Shown here piece by piece: positions 7,994 through 16,211 of a DNA stretch of 64,000 nucleotides. Under the pieces are notes generated by a model. It was not told the DNA's origin. It searched no databases and saw nothing but the letters and a program-made list of their open reading frames with translations. Where the stretch lies: NCBI GenBank assembly GCA_964536135.1, contig CAZHVM010000001.1, forward strand, positions 1-64,000, written 5' to 3'. Position 1 is the stretch's first letter; every line of letters begins with the position of its first letter. Position numbers and translations under genes: made by a program. The stretch is from JAKPKF01 sp964536135 (GTDB lineage Bacteria > Patescibacteriota > Dojkabacteria > SC72).

Positions 7994-9338
7994 TTAGCCA
8001 CATGCTTAATTTACTTCTGTTTGTATATACATCAGGGCCATACACTATTGGTCTTGGTCTTCCATCTACAAGGATTGAATCATATCCTCCCTTGCCTGGA
8101 ACTGAGACAAATCCGACCTTATCTTTAACTCCATTTGGTATAACAATATCTTGCTTAAACTCCATCTCTACTAATAATTTATCTTGATGTCTAGGTAATT
8201 GTATAAATGTAAATTCAGGAGAAAGAGCATAGAATTCGTTCTTCTCCATACTAAGCGACTCTGCATATCCACTCATTATTACCTTATTCTGGTTTTTAAG
8301 ACTCTTTACTTCTGGAATTAGTACCTTGGTAGCGGGACTAAAGACTTCTTTTCTAGTTAGAATTATGTCTGTAGAGTTTGTACCAAATATGTAGCTTTTA
8401 CCATATGACAGAATTTTCTTTTCTAAATCCCATATACAATCTAGCTCTCCCATTATCTCCAAACCATCTACCACAGTCATAAGTGTTTTCTGTTTACCAA
8501 GTACTGATGGTATGTGTCCGGAAATAATTATGACACTGTTTCTAGAGTCTACTCCAAATCCAGAGAGTTTACTTATATTGTCTTGATACAGCGAGTAATT
8601 TTGTATGGTTGTATATGATCGCAATATATCTAAGATATTTGGATCCTCTGTAAAGAAAATTTTGTTAATTACAAAGTTACTCCAGTAATTTAGTATGTCT
8701 TTTGATGTAAAATCTGATGCTAAGAATGCCTTAAATCTAGAATCTCTGACTGAATCTATAACCCCATACTCATTCCCCCAAGATATTTTAGATTTAGTAA
8801 TAATGTTTTTCTCTTTTTTGTTTTCTACTATCTTCCTAGCTCTGTATATCTTTAAATCCAGTAAATCCATATCTACATACAGTATGTCGTCGTATTCCAT
8901 TCTCCCAAGCAGTCCCTCCAGTAGATTGTAAATGTAGGAATCATCTACAATTCTTACAGCAATATCTTTAGAAAATTCTCTTAGAGACGCAAAGATTGTA
9001 TTAAAATATTTTTGGTTTTCATCTACCAACACTCTAATCCCTGTTAGGCCAACTCCTTCATCTTTGAATGCTTTGTACATTTGTAATCTGTATGTATCTC
9101 TATCTACTATATCCCAATTAAATACTTTCTCTAGGTTATCAAAATACTCATACCAAAAATTTTTAGTAAAAAATTCATCATCTAATCTCTGCTTGAGAGG
9201 GTTTAAATCTGTGAAATCTGAGAGTATGTACTCTCTTTGGGCATTGTAGTCCGTATATGCAAGGTGTGCCCATATGCTGTTATCTTTTAGTACAAGGCTG
9301 AGGTAGGCATTTTTTTGTAGTATTGGCAGTTTAGACAT
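7977..9338 (-). CDS. Unknown 453-aa protein, first gene of a protease operon
   Basis: Not recognised. Soluble, with alternating strands and acidic turns; segments such as ILYVDMDLLDLKIYRA and SVIIISGHIPSVLG faintly recall the actin/ASKHA ATPase fold (as in PilM or MutL activators), but I see no convincing phosphate or adenosine motif. It heads the operon 453-aa gene, 339-aa gene, ctpA, htrA, with its own promoter. The overlap with the next gene suggests the pair acts together. Confidence 0.6.
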   Translation of the reverse strand: MSKLPILQKNAYLSLVLKDNSIWAHLAYTDYNAQREYILSDFTDLNPLKQRLDDEFFTKNFWYEYFDNLEKVFNWDIVDRDTYRLQMYKAFKDEGVGLTGIRVLVDENQKYFNTIFASLREFSKDIAVRIVDDSYIYNLLEGLLGRMEYDDILYVDMDLLDLKIYRARKIVENKKEKNIITKSKISWGNEYGVIDSVRDSRFKAFLASDFTSKDILNYWSNFVINKIFFTEDPNILDILRSYTTIQNYSLYQDNISKLSGFGVDSRNSVIIISGHIPSVLGKQKTLMTVVDGLEIMGELDCIWDLEKKILSYGKSYIFGTNSTDIILTRKEVFSPATKVLIPEVKSLKNQNKVIMSGYAESLSMEKNEFYALSPEFTFIQLPRHQDKLLVEMEFKQDIVIPNGVKDKVGFVSVPGKGGYDSILVDGRPRPIVYGPDVYTNRSKLSMWLNDFKA

Positions 9339-9347
9339 TATGTAAAT

Positions 9348-9376
9348 ATATTACTTAAAAAGAGAGTATTTTTCAA
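9348..9376 (-). promoter_or_regulatory. Promoter of the unknown-pair/ctpA/htrA operon
   Basis: Minus strand: TTGAAA (9376-9371), 17-nt spacer, TAATAT (9353-9348), then 9 nt to the ATG at 9338. The -35 overlaps the tail of the rpsR terminator, so the two operons are packed end to end. Confidence 0.6.
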
Positions 9377-9403
9377 ACAAAAAGAGGACCTTTCGGTCCC
9401 CTT
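9373..9403 (-). terminator. Rho-independent terminator after rpsR
   Basis: On the minus strand AAGGGGACC (9403-9395), loop GAAA and GGTCCTCTT (9390-9382) form a 9-bp stem with one G-U pair, followed by a T-rich tract (TTTGTTTG). Confidence 0.85.
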
Positions 9404-9426
9404 CCCTATTTCATTTAACAAAAATA

Positions 9427-9732
9427 CTATTCGTTTGAAGAGTATGGAAGTAATGCCATATATCTTGCTCTCTTAATAGCACCTGTTAATTGCTTCTGAT
9501 GCCTATGACAAACTCCAGATTTCTCAGTAGAAATTATCTTACCTCTTACAGATGTAAATTTCTTAAGCTGATACACATCCTTGTATCCAACCTCTTTTAC
9601 ACCAGACTCACATAAAGGACACTTAAGATTCTGTAGTGGTCTCTTTCTTCTTCTGTTATTCTTCTTACGATCACCACCATAAGATGAATCTGTTGTTGTC
9701 TCTTCTACTTTTGTTATTACTTCCTCTGACAT
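9427..9732 (-). CDS. rpsR: 30S ribosomal protein bS18
   Basis: Recognised from YQLKKFTSVRGKI and the ending HQKQLTGAIKRARYMALLPY. The N-terminus carries CPLC, and a further Cys-His pair (GVCHRHQ) suggests the zinc-binding form. 101 aa with an acidic, Ser/Thr-rich N-terminal tail. Third gene of rpsF-ssb-rpsR; the usual next gene, rplI (bL9), is absent and a terminator follows. Confidence 0.96.
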   Translation of the reverse strand: MSEEVITKVEETTTDSSYGGDRKKNNRRRKRPLQNLKCPLCESGVKEVGYKDVYQLKKFTSVRGKIISTEKSGVCHRHQKQLTGAIKRARYMALLPYSSNE

Positions 9733-9749
9733 TTTTTAAACCTATCAAA

Positions 9750-10235
9750 TTAAAATGGTAAATCCTCTTCTAGTGGATCTTGATCTTCAACTGGAGCTTC
9801 CTCTTCCTTGGCAACTTCTTCAACAACCTCTACATCTTCTTTAACTGGCTTCTCTTCGTGAGACTCCTCTACACCATCCATCCCTGCACCCTGTTTACCT
9901 TTATTATCTAAAAGAATCATGTCATTTACTCTAATTTCCGTTTTGTACTTTGTAGCACCATCCTCACCTTCCCATGACCTAGTATTTAAAGAACCCTCTA
10001 TATATACCTTCATACCCTTAGCAAGTAATTGCTGACATATTTCTGCCATTTTGTTCCATGCTACAATATTGTGGAATTCTGCTAACTCTTTTGTCTCTCC
10101 ACCTGCATCTTTCCATGATTTGTTTGTAGCCATTCCAAATGTTACTACTGGAGTTCCAGAGTTTGTATATCTCATCTCTGGGTCTCTTGTTAAGTTACCA
10201 ATGAGGATAACTTTGTTTAAAGATCTCGCTGCCAT
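9750..10235 (-). CDS. ssb: Single-stranded DNA-binding protein
   Basis: OB-fold protein coating ssDNA. The 161-aa chain starts MAARSLNKVILIGNLTRDPE and ends with the acidic tail DPLEEDLPF that recruits partner proteins. It lies between rpsF and rpsR, the common bacterial arrangement. The start is preceded not by a Shine-Dalgarno but by ATATATA (10248-10242) six nt upstream. Confidence 0.97.
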   Translation of the reverse strand: MAARSLNKVILIGNLTRDPEMRYTNSGTPVVTFGMATNKSWKDAGGETKELAEFHNIVAWNKMAEICQQLLAKGMKVYIEGSLNTRSWEGEDGATKYKTEIRVNDMILLDNKGKQGAGMDGVEESHEEKPVKEDVEVVEEVAKEEEAPVEDQDPLEEDLPF

Positions 10236-10297
10236 TTTGTTTATATATATTAAATTTAACTTACCTCTAACTTTAATCCAAAGATATTAAAAATATC

Positions 10298-10654
10298 TTA
10301 AATCTCAATTTCTTTTTTCTTTATTCTATTTCCCGCCAATGTAACATCATCTATGGTTACAACCATATATCTTAACACCTCTTGCCTTAATTCCATCTGT
10401 CTTTTCAATTCTAAAATCTCTTTTGGAGATACCTTAAAAGTATATATTATGTAATATCCTTCGTTATGCCCTTTAATTTTGTAAGAAAGATATCTCTTAC
10501 CCCATACATCAACATCCAAGACTTCTCCACCCTTCTTTGCAATCATGTCTACAAATTCTTTGTGCATACTTTTTCTAACATCATCTGGTAACAAAGGTTT
10601 TAATACTATGGCCATTTCGTATCCATTTAATTTTTTTATTTCTTTCACAACCAT
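10298..10654 (-). CDS. rpsF: 30S ribosomal protein bS6
   Basis: Small-subunit protein that pairs with bS18. Recognised from YEMAIVLKP near the start, VDVWGKRYLSYKIKGHNEGYY in the middle and the RQEVLRYMVV strand near the end. 118 aa, usual length. First gene of rpsF-ssb-rpsR; TATAGA lies close before the ATG. Confidence 0.95.
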   Translation of the reverse strand: MVVKEIKKLNGYEMAIVLKPLLPDDVRKSMHKEFVDMIAKKGGEVLDVDVWGKRYLSYKIKGHNEGYYIIYTFKVSPKEILELKRQMELRQEVLRYMVVTIDDVTLAGNRIKKKEIEI

Positions 10655-10740
10655 TTATCTATACTTTTAAATTATCTTATCAACGGAATGGATTTTAGCA
10701 GAAAAATTTCTTTAATACAATAATAAAAGGGTAAATATAC

Positions 10741-11835
10741 CTACTTATTAGCAAGTATAATTATATAATCACCATCATTTACTAAATAATCTCTACCATG
10801 ATTTTTAACCAAACCCTTCTCCTTTGCACTATTCCATCCTCCAACACCAAGCATATCCTCTAGATTAACTACATCTGCTGTTATGAAGTTATCTTCCAAA
10901 TCTGTGTGTATAACCCCTGCTGCCTCTTTAACATTAGCTCCCTTCTCAATGGTCCATGCATTGCACTCTTTTTCTGAACCAGTATAGAAAGTTATTAAGT
11001 TTAAACAATCGTACGCCCTATCGATGATATCTATCACTGAGTTTGGCTTGTATCCAAGTAACTCCTCATACTCCGCAATCTCATCATCACCCTGCCCTAT
11101 CAATTTTACATCAGCAATTACAACCATATCTCCTGTTTTCTCTATCAACTGACTCTCCCAATCCTTCACCTGCTCATCTTCCATTCCCTCTTTGGTATTT
11201 AGTATGAACATTCTTCTCTTGTTTGTAAGCAACCACAAATCATATACATATTCCTTTTCATCCTCACTTAACTCCATATCTATAACTGCAGTTCCCTTGT
11301 TTAATTCCTCCATTATCTTCTTGAGCATCTTCATCTCTTCCTCTGCATCTTTGTGACCAATCCTTGCTAACTTGTCTACACTAGCAATCTTCTTTTCTAC
11401 TACCTCAATATCTTTGAATATTAACTCTGCTTGTACAATCTCAAAGTCCTCTACTGGGTTCACTCTCTCATACACATGTACAATCTCGTTACTTTGGAAT
11501 GCTCGGAGCACATACATAATTACATCTACCTCACGTATATGTCCTAGAAATTGGTTTCCCAATCCTTCTCCTTTGGAAGCACCTTTTACTAATCCTGCAA
11601 TATCTACAAATGTCATAGCAGAATGTACAATCTTTTTAGCATTAAAATGTTCTGCCATTTTCATCAATCTCTCATCCGGTATTTCTACTACCCCTATATT
11701 CTTATCTATGGTACAGAAAGGGAAGTTCTCTGCAGGTACGGACATTTTTGTTAGTGCATTAAAAATTGTTGATTTCCCTGAATTTGGTAAACCAACAATA
11801 CCAAGAGACAATGAATGTGACCTTTTTACTGACAT
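10741..11835 (-). CDS. ychF: Ribosome-associated ATPase YchF
   Basis: Obg-family P-loop protein that prefers ATP. Seen: G1 loop GLPNSGKST, DIAGLVKGASKGEGLGNQFL (G3 and switch region), the NTKE variant in place of the G4 NKxD that marks YchF, and a C-terminal TGS domain. 364 aa, normal. A TATAAT lies 8 nt before the ATG, implying a near-leaderless mRNA. It is divergent from the transglutaminase gene. Confidence 0.96.
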   Translation of the reverse strand: MSVKRSHSLSLGIVGLPNSGKSTIFNALTKMSVPAENFPFCTIDKNIGVVEIPDERLMKMAEHFNAKKIVHSAMTFVDIAGLVKGASKGEGLGNQFLGHIREVDVIMYVLRAFQSNEIVHVYERVNPVEDFEIVQAELIFKDIEVVEKKIASVDKLARIGHKDAEEEMKMLKKIMEELNKGTAVIDMELSEDEKEYVYDLWLLTNKRRMFILNTKEGMEDEQVKDWESQLIEKTGDMVVIADVKLIGQGDDEIAEYEELLGYKPNSVIDIIDRAYDCLNLITFYTGSEKECNAWTIEKGANVKEAAGVIHTDLEDNFITADVVNLEDMLGVGGWNSAKEKGLVKNHGRDYLVNDGDYIIILANK

Positions 11836-11883
11836 AATGGCAGATTATATAACAGGAGGATAAAAAATGATATTATTAAAACT

Positions 11884-13749
11884 ATGAAGAAATTTGCCCT
11901 TACAATCCTAACTCTCCTATTATTCCTAGTCCCACTCTCCCCCATACAAGCCACATCATACGATTTTGTTATAGATACAGATACACAAATATCCTACACA
12001 ACAAGAGATAACTTCGTAACAGTAAAATATACATACAAAAGAACTGTAGAAAATTCTAATTATTACTACCCCGCTTCCGGAGAAAAGGTCTTCCATATCC
12101 CAGACATACAAAACAAAACAGACGAAGAGATTAAAATTGAAAGAAAGTTTAAAAAAGATTCAATAGTAGTAAAGGATCAGTATGGGAATAAAATAAAATA
12201 TACAATAAAAGAAGAAACTAATTCTGAAGGGATATATGTAAGTATTCCCAATTACAAAACTACTACTAAAAATTCCCCATACATTATAACCTTCACGTAC
12301 AAAACACACGATTATGTCCAGCAAGTAAAAGGTTTCGTTACTCTTCAAGGACCTGCCCTACCAAAAGATATTATTTTAGAGCAGATAGACAAAGCTACAG
12401 GAACAAATACAAAGTATAACTACAGCTTAAGCATAGTCACAGACAGGAATATTTCTCCTCTTGCAAAGATATATCCATTAGATTTTACAAAGAAAGAAGA
12501 TTCTAAGACTACAACATATTCATTCGATCAGTTAGATAGAATTGAGAATTCACCATACCTAGAGTTTGGGACAGAGGCAACATATAAATTTGAGCTACTT
12601 TTTAAAACTCCCAAAACAGATAACTTCATACCAGAGAAGTATTCAAAACTGTATACACAACTTTCTACCAATATATACGAGATATCTCTACCAAGAGAAT
12701 ATGGAGAGACAAACCAAAGAGTTTACTTTTCAGATATTAATCCATCTCCAAAAGATATCTACCAAGATACAGAGGGAAATATGATTGGAGTATTTGAAGT
12801 ACCTGCCAACCTCGATTCTGAGATTTCGATAACTGGATATATATTTGTTGAGCAAGATAGTTTTGACAACCCCTCTTCTTCTTTTGATATGAATTTAGCA
12901 GAATATTTTGATACTGTTAAAAAAAGCTCCTTCTTAAATAAATATTTAACACCTTCTAAATATTGGCAAAGTACAGATTCATATATTAAACAAGAAGCAG
13001 ATAAATTAATTGCAAACCAAAGTACAATACTGAGGGTAATTGAAGCTGATTACGCTTTTGTTGGAGAACAATTAGAATATGATTACAACAAAGCAAACTC
13101 TGAAAACGAACGTATTGGTGCTAAAGCAGCACTAACTGGTGGTGCTTCCGTATGTATGGAGTACTCAGACTCCCTCATTGCCCTACTGCGAGCACAAGGG
13201 ATACCATCTAGAGCAGCAGGAGGCTATGCAAATATCTCTGAGGCGGCTATGGACAACCCAGCTACGCATCAATGGGTACAAATATGGATTCCCAATTACG
13301 GCTGGTTAACTGCAGATCCTACACTTGAGAGCAAAAACATGCTAATTGGTAAATCTATAGATAGGATCTTGTGGGAGACATTTAACGAGGATTCTCTCTC
13401 AAATATAAGAGTGTATTCTGCAAACGATATAACATCCGTATCAAACGGAGGATACAATATCAGAGTATATGCTACAGAAGAGGTTGACGAAACAAAACTT
13501 AAAAGATATACAGATCTTGTTCCAGAAAAAGGATATGAAAGTACAGAAGAAATTCCTGTAAACAGTAATTACTCTCTTTCTCACTGGCTTAATACAATTC
13601 TTAAAACAACAGTCATTGGAAAATCACTTCTAATCGCAGGTCCAATACTAATATTCCTTGTAGTTCTTACAGGAGTTATTCTCGGAATCTCTTTAGGTAT
13701 AAAAGCTGTTAAAAAGAGAAAACAATCATCAACAACTAATACAGTATAA
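11884..13749 (+). CDS. Secreted, membrane-anchored transglutaminase-like protein
   Basis: N-terminal signal peptide (ending near SPIQATS), a long beta-rich extracytoplasmic region, a transglutaminase core with Cys424 (GGASVCMEYSDS), His462 (ATHQWVQIW) and Asp478 (GWLTADPT), and a C-terminal membrane helix (about residues 581-605) with a basic tail. Such enzymes act as cysteine proteases or crosslinkers; the substrate is unknown. 621 aa. A 6-codon mini-ORF with a strong SD (GGAGG, ATG at 11867) overlaps the start. The 3' end overlaps the convergent AMP phosphorylase gene by 21 bp. Confidence 0.85.
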   Translation: MKKFALTILTLLLFLVPLSPIQATSYDFVIDTDTQISYTTRDNFVTVKYTYKRTVENSNYYYPASGEKVFHIPDIQNKTDEEIKIERKFKKDSIVVKDQYGNKIKYTIKEETNSEGIYVSIPNYKTTTKNSPYIITFTYKTHDYVQQVKGFVTLQGPALPKDIILEQIDKATGTNTKYNYSLSIVTDRNISPLAKIYPLDFTKKEDSKTTTYSFDQLDRIENSPYLEFGTEATYKFELLFKTPKTDNFIPEKYSKLYTQLSTNIYEISLPREYGETNQRVYFSDINPSPKDIYQDTEGNMIGVFEVPANLDSEISITGYIFVEQDSFDNPSSSFDMNLAEYFDTVKKSSFLNKYLTPSKYWQSTDSYIKQEADKLIANQSTILRVIEADYAFVGEQLEYDYNKANSENERIGAKAALTGGASVCMEYSDSLIALLRAQGIPSRAAGGYANISEAAMDNPATHQWVQIWIPNYGWLTADPTLESKNMLIGKSIDRILWETFNEDSLSNIRVYSANDITSVSNGGYNIRVYATEEVDETKLKRYTDLVPEKGYESTEEIPVNSNYSLSHWLNTILKTTVIGKSLLIAGPILIFLVVLTGVILGISLGIKAVKKRKQSSTTNTV

Positions 13750-15243
13750 CTTGTCTAAGTTTACTGCATGTTTACCATTCTCTAATCTTCCGTTCGAGGT
13801 AGCATATATGGTCATAAGAACATCTCCCTTTGATACTTTGTCTCCATTTAATTTGTACATATATATACCCGCTTCTTTTATCTTCGGGTTTCCTACTGCT
13901 CTTGCAATATTAACTAATTCAGCATTGTTTATCATGCTTACAACCCCATTTTTTGTACTTATAACATCAAATTTAAACTTACCACTTGGAATTTCGCTAG
14001 ATTTAATTTTTTTAGTAGCACCCTGAGCAAAAGCTATCTCCCAGAATTTATCCAATGCCTTACCACTCTCTAGAAGTTGTTGCGCATATTTTTTACCCTC
14101 TCCCCTTGTTACTTTTTCGATACTTTCAAAGAGTTTATCGGCCATACTTATTACAACCTCCTCTAGTATCATTGACCTATCATCAGCTCTTTCAAGAACC
14201 TTAAGGCACTCTTTTATCTCAAGATTCGGACCAATAGCTGGCCCATCTGGTCCTCTGACTATCCTTTTAATCGTTTCACACTCTATTCCAACCTTCAAAA
14301 AAAGTTTCTTGAACTCTCTGTCAAGCATTTGGGCCTCTTCGATAGTTTCTAGCTTGCTTCCTTTGCCGTATGGTAAATCTATTAGGACATGATTAACACC
14401 CATTGCGATTTTTTTTGCAACAATACTTACCAATACCTTTTGGAATTCCTGGATACGAAGAGATCTTTCAACATTTATGATTATGTCATCTGCGGGAGAG
14501 ATAGAAAGAGAACCACCCCAGAACATACACCCCCCTGTTTTCTTTACAACATCCATAACCTGCTCTTTTGTCAATTTTACAGGCATAACTACTTCCAATA
14601 TATCTGACGTACCCGCTGGTGATGTTATCGCTCTAGTAGAAGTATTTGGTACAAGTAATCCTCCAGATACTAGGATTGGAACAAGCGTTGGAGTTATACC
14701 CTTGCCTGCTACTCCACCTATGGAATGTTTATCTACTACCAAACCATTCTTGCCAGCCATTTCCTTAAAGGAAAGAACATCTCCGGACTCTGCCATTCCC
14801 TCGGTCATCCAGAGTATTTCATCATCATTAAATCCTGGATTAAAGAATGTAGATACAAAAAAAGCGACTTCAACTTCTCTAAGCTTCTTTGAACCGATAT
14901 CATCCATTATTAGCTCAAGATCTTTTTTTGAAAGACTATGCCCAAGCAATTTTGAGCTTATTGCCTCCAGTGATTTACTTCTCTCTGGAATATCTGCATA
15001 TATTCGACTACCCTCTTCTACATTGTAGCTCTCCCATATCTCTTCATACAGCCCTATTTCACCCTCTTCGACCAAAGAGTCCGTCTCAAAAACATCTGCA
15101 TACAACTCCACTTCTCCGAACCCAATCATTAGAGTCTCTCCTTCTCGTATTCCCATTCTCTTTGCATCTTCGCTGTTTAGAACAACATTGAAATCATTAT
15201 CCTCTCCAAGATCAAGGCTTTTACTTTTTAAGTAGTAAGACAT
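13729..15243 (-). CDS. deoA: AMP phosphorylase (archaeal-type, thymidine phosphorylase family)
   Basis: Converts a nucleoside monophosphate plus phosphate to base plus ribose-1,5-bisphosphate. The 504-aa length, N-terminal extra domain (about 80 residues) and phosphate-binding KHSIGGVAGKGITPTLVPI match the archaeal/CPR AMP phosphorylase rather than the shorter bacterial DeoA; TSPAGTSDILEV also fits. It lies 18 nt after the R15P isomerase gene, which would use its product. Assignment as AMP phosphorylase is strong by length and context; exact base preference is not visible. Confidence 0.9.
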   Translation of the reverse strand: MSYYLKSKSLDLGEDNDFNVVLNSEDAKRMGIREGETLMIGFGEVELYADVFETDSLVEEGEIGLYEEIWESYNVEEGSRIYADIPERSKSLEAISSKLLGHSLSKKDLELIMDDIGSKKLREVEVAFFVSTFFNPGFNDDEILWMTEGMAESGDVLSFKEMAGKNGLVVDKHSIGGVAGKGITPTLVPILVSGGLLVPNTSTRAITSPAGTSDILEVVMPVKLTKEQVMDVVKKTGGCMFWGGSLSISPADDIIINVERSLRIQEFQKVLVSIVAKKIAMGVNHVLIDLPYGKGSKLETIEEAQMLDREFKKLFLKVGIECETIKRIVRGPDGPAIGPNLEIKECLKVLERADDRSMILEEVVISMADKLFESIEKVTRGEGKKYAQQLLESGKALDKFWEIAFAQGATKKIKSSEIPSGKFKFDVISTKNGVVSMINNAELVNIARAVGNPKIKEAGIYMYKLNGDKVSKGDVLMTIYATSNGRLENGKHAVNLDKLYCISC

Positions 15244-15261
15244 ATTTGTATTGTAATTAAT

Positions 15262-16209
15262 TTATTCAACAAAAAGCCATGGGTAATTTTCTTTAATGAC
15301 TTTTTCTACCTCACTTGGTTTAATTATTCCCAATTCTGTAACAAATCCAGTTATTAGTGTATTATCAACAATCTCAAATGCAGGATTGTACATATCCAAA
15401 TCTCTTGGCGCCTCTGGCCAAAGCTCCCTATCCTCTCTTATCTCTATCTCAACCTCTGAAAAAAGACTGTCTTTGTCGAATTTCAGAAGATTGCTAACAA
15501 TGTATAACGGTTTACCACCATAATGAGCAGCTACAGCTATTCCCCAGCTACCTATTTTATTTATCACATATCCACCTTTCATTATTTGATCACTGCCTAG
15601 GAATACTACATCTATTGGAACACTCCCCCTATTTATTGCAAAAGACTCTGCAGCACTATCTGCGATGAGTGTAGTTTTTATACCTGCTTCTACGAGATTT
15701 TTTGCAGTAATTCTTCCCTGATACAATGGTCTAGTTTCTGTAGATACTACCTCAAAGTTCTTGTCACCTTTTGATATCTCTTTAATCAGGTCAACAACTG
15801 TAGAGGAATGGCAGTGTGTGAGTATCTTGTCATAATTAGTAAGATATTTAGCACATTTCTCAATTGAATTCTTTTTTGCGACGGCTACTAATTCCAAATA
15901 TTCATCACAAAGATCCTTTAGTATTTCTTTTGCAGAATTTACCTGAGAAATATCTGGGTGTTTCTGCTTAAAATAATATCTTACATAGTGAACACCGTTT
16001 CGTGCCAAAGGTTCGTTAGGCCTTGCATTTGCTAGCGCCTCTCCTGCACCAAAGAATCCTTCCTTGAGAATTTCTAAATCCTGAGTTCTAATTAATTCAA
16101 GATAAAGCTTCATGCCTTCGAAGGTTGCTATACATACATTTGTAGCACCTTGTATTTTTAACCCTTTAATATCTTCAATTATTTTTTCTATTTCTTTAAA
16201 TTCTTCCAT
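15262..16209 (-). CDS. Ribose-1,5-bisphosphate isomerase
   Basis: eIF2B-alpha/MtnA-like fold enzyme making ribulose-1,5-bisphosphate, the RuBisCO substrate. Seen: the catalytic Cys in THCHSSTVVD, TRPLYQGR, and the catalytic Asp in GSDQIMKGGYVINKIG. The 315-aa length fits archaeal R15P isomerases. It starts 2 nt after the nuclease gene stop and is followed by AMP phosphorylase. Methylthioribose-1-phosphate isomerase or an eIF2B homologue is an alternative, but context favours R15P isomerase. No RuBisCO is in this window. Confidence 0.88.
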   Translation of the reverse strand: MEEFKEIEKIIEDIKGLKIQGATNVCIATFEGMKLYLELIRTQDLEILKEGFFGAGEALANARPNEPLARNGVHYVRYYFKQKHPDISQVNSAKEILKDLCDEYLELVAVAKKNSIEKCAKYLTNYDKILTHCHSSTVVDLIKEISKGDKNFEVVSTETRPLYQGRITAKNLVEAGIKTTLIADSAAESFAINRGSVPIDVVFLGSDQIMKGGYVINKIGSWGIAVAAHYGGKPLYIVSNLLKFDKDSLFSEVEIEIREDRELWPEAPRDLDMYNPAFEIVDNTLITGFVTELGIIKPSEVEKVIKENYPWLFVE

Positions 16210-16211
16210 TA

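Noticed and set aside
15262..16209. Methylthioribose-1-phosphate isomerase (MtnA)
   Set aside because: Neighbouring AMP phosphorylase and the motif pattern fit R15P isomerase better; no methionine-salvage genes nearby.
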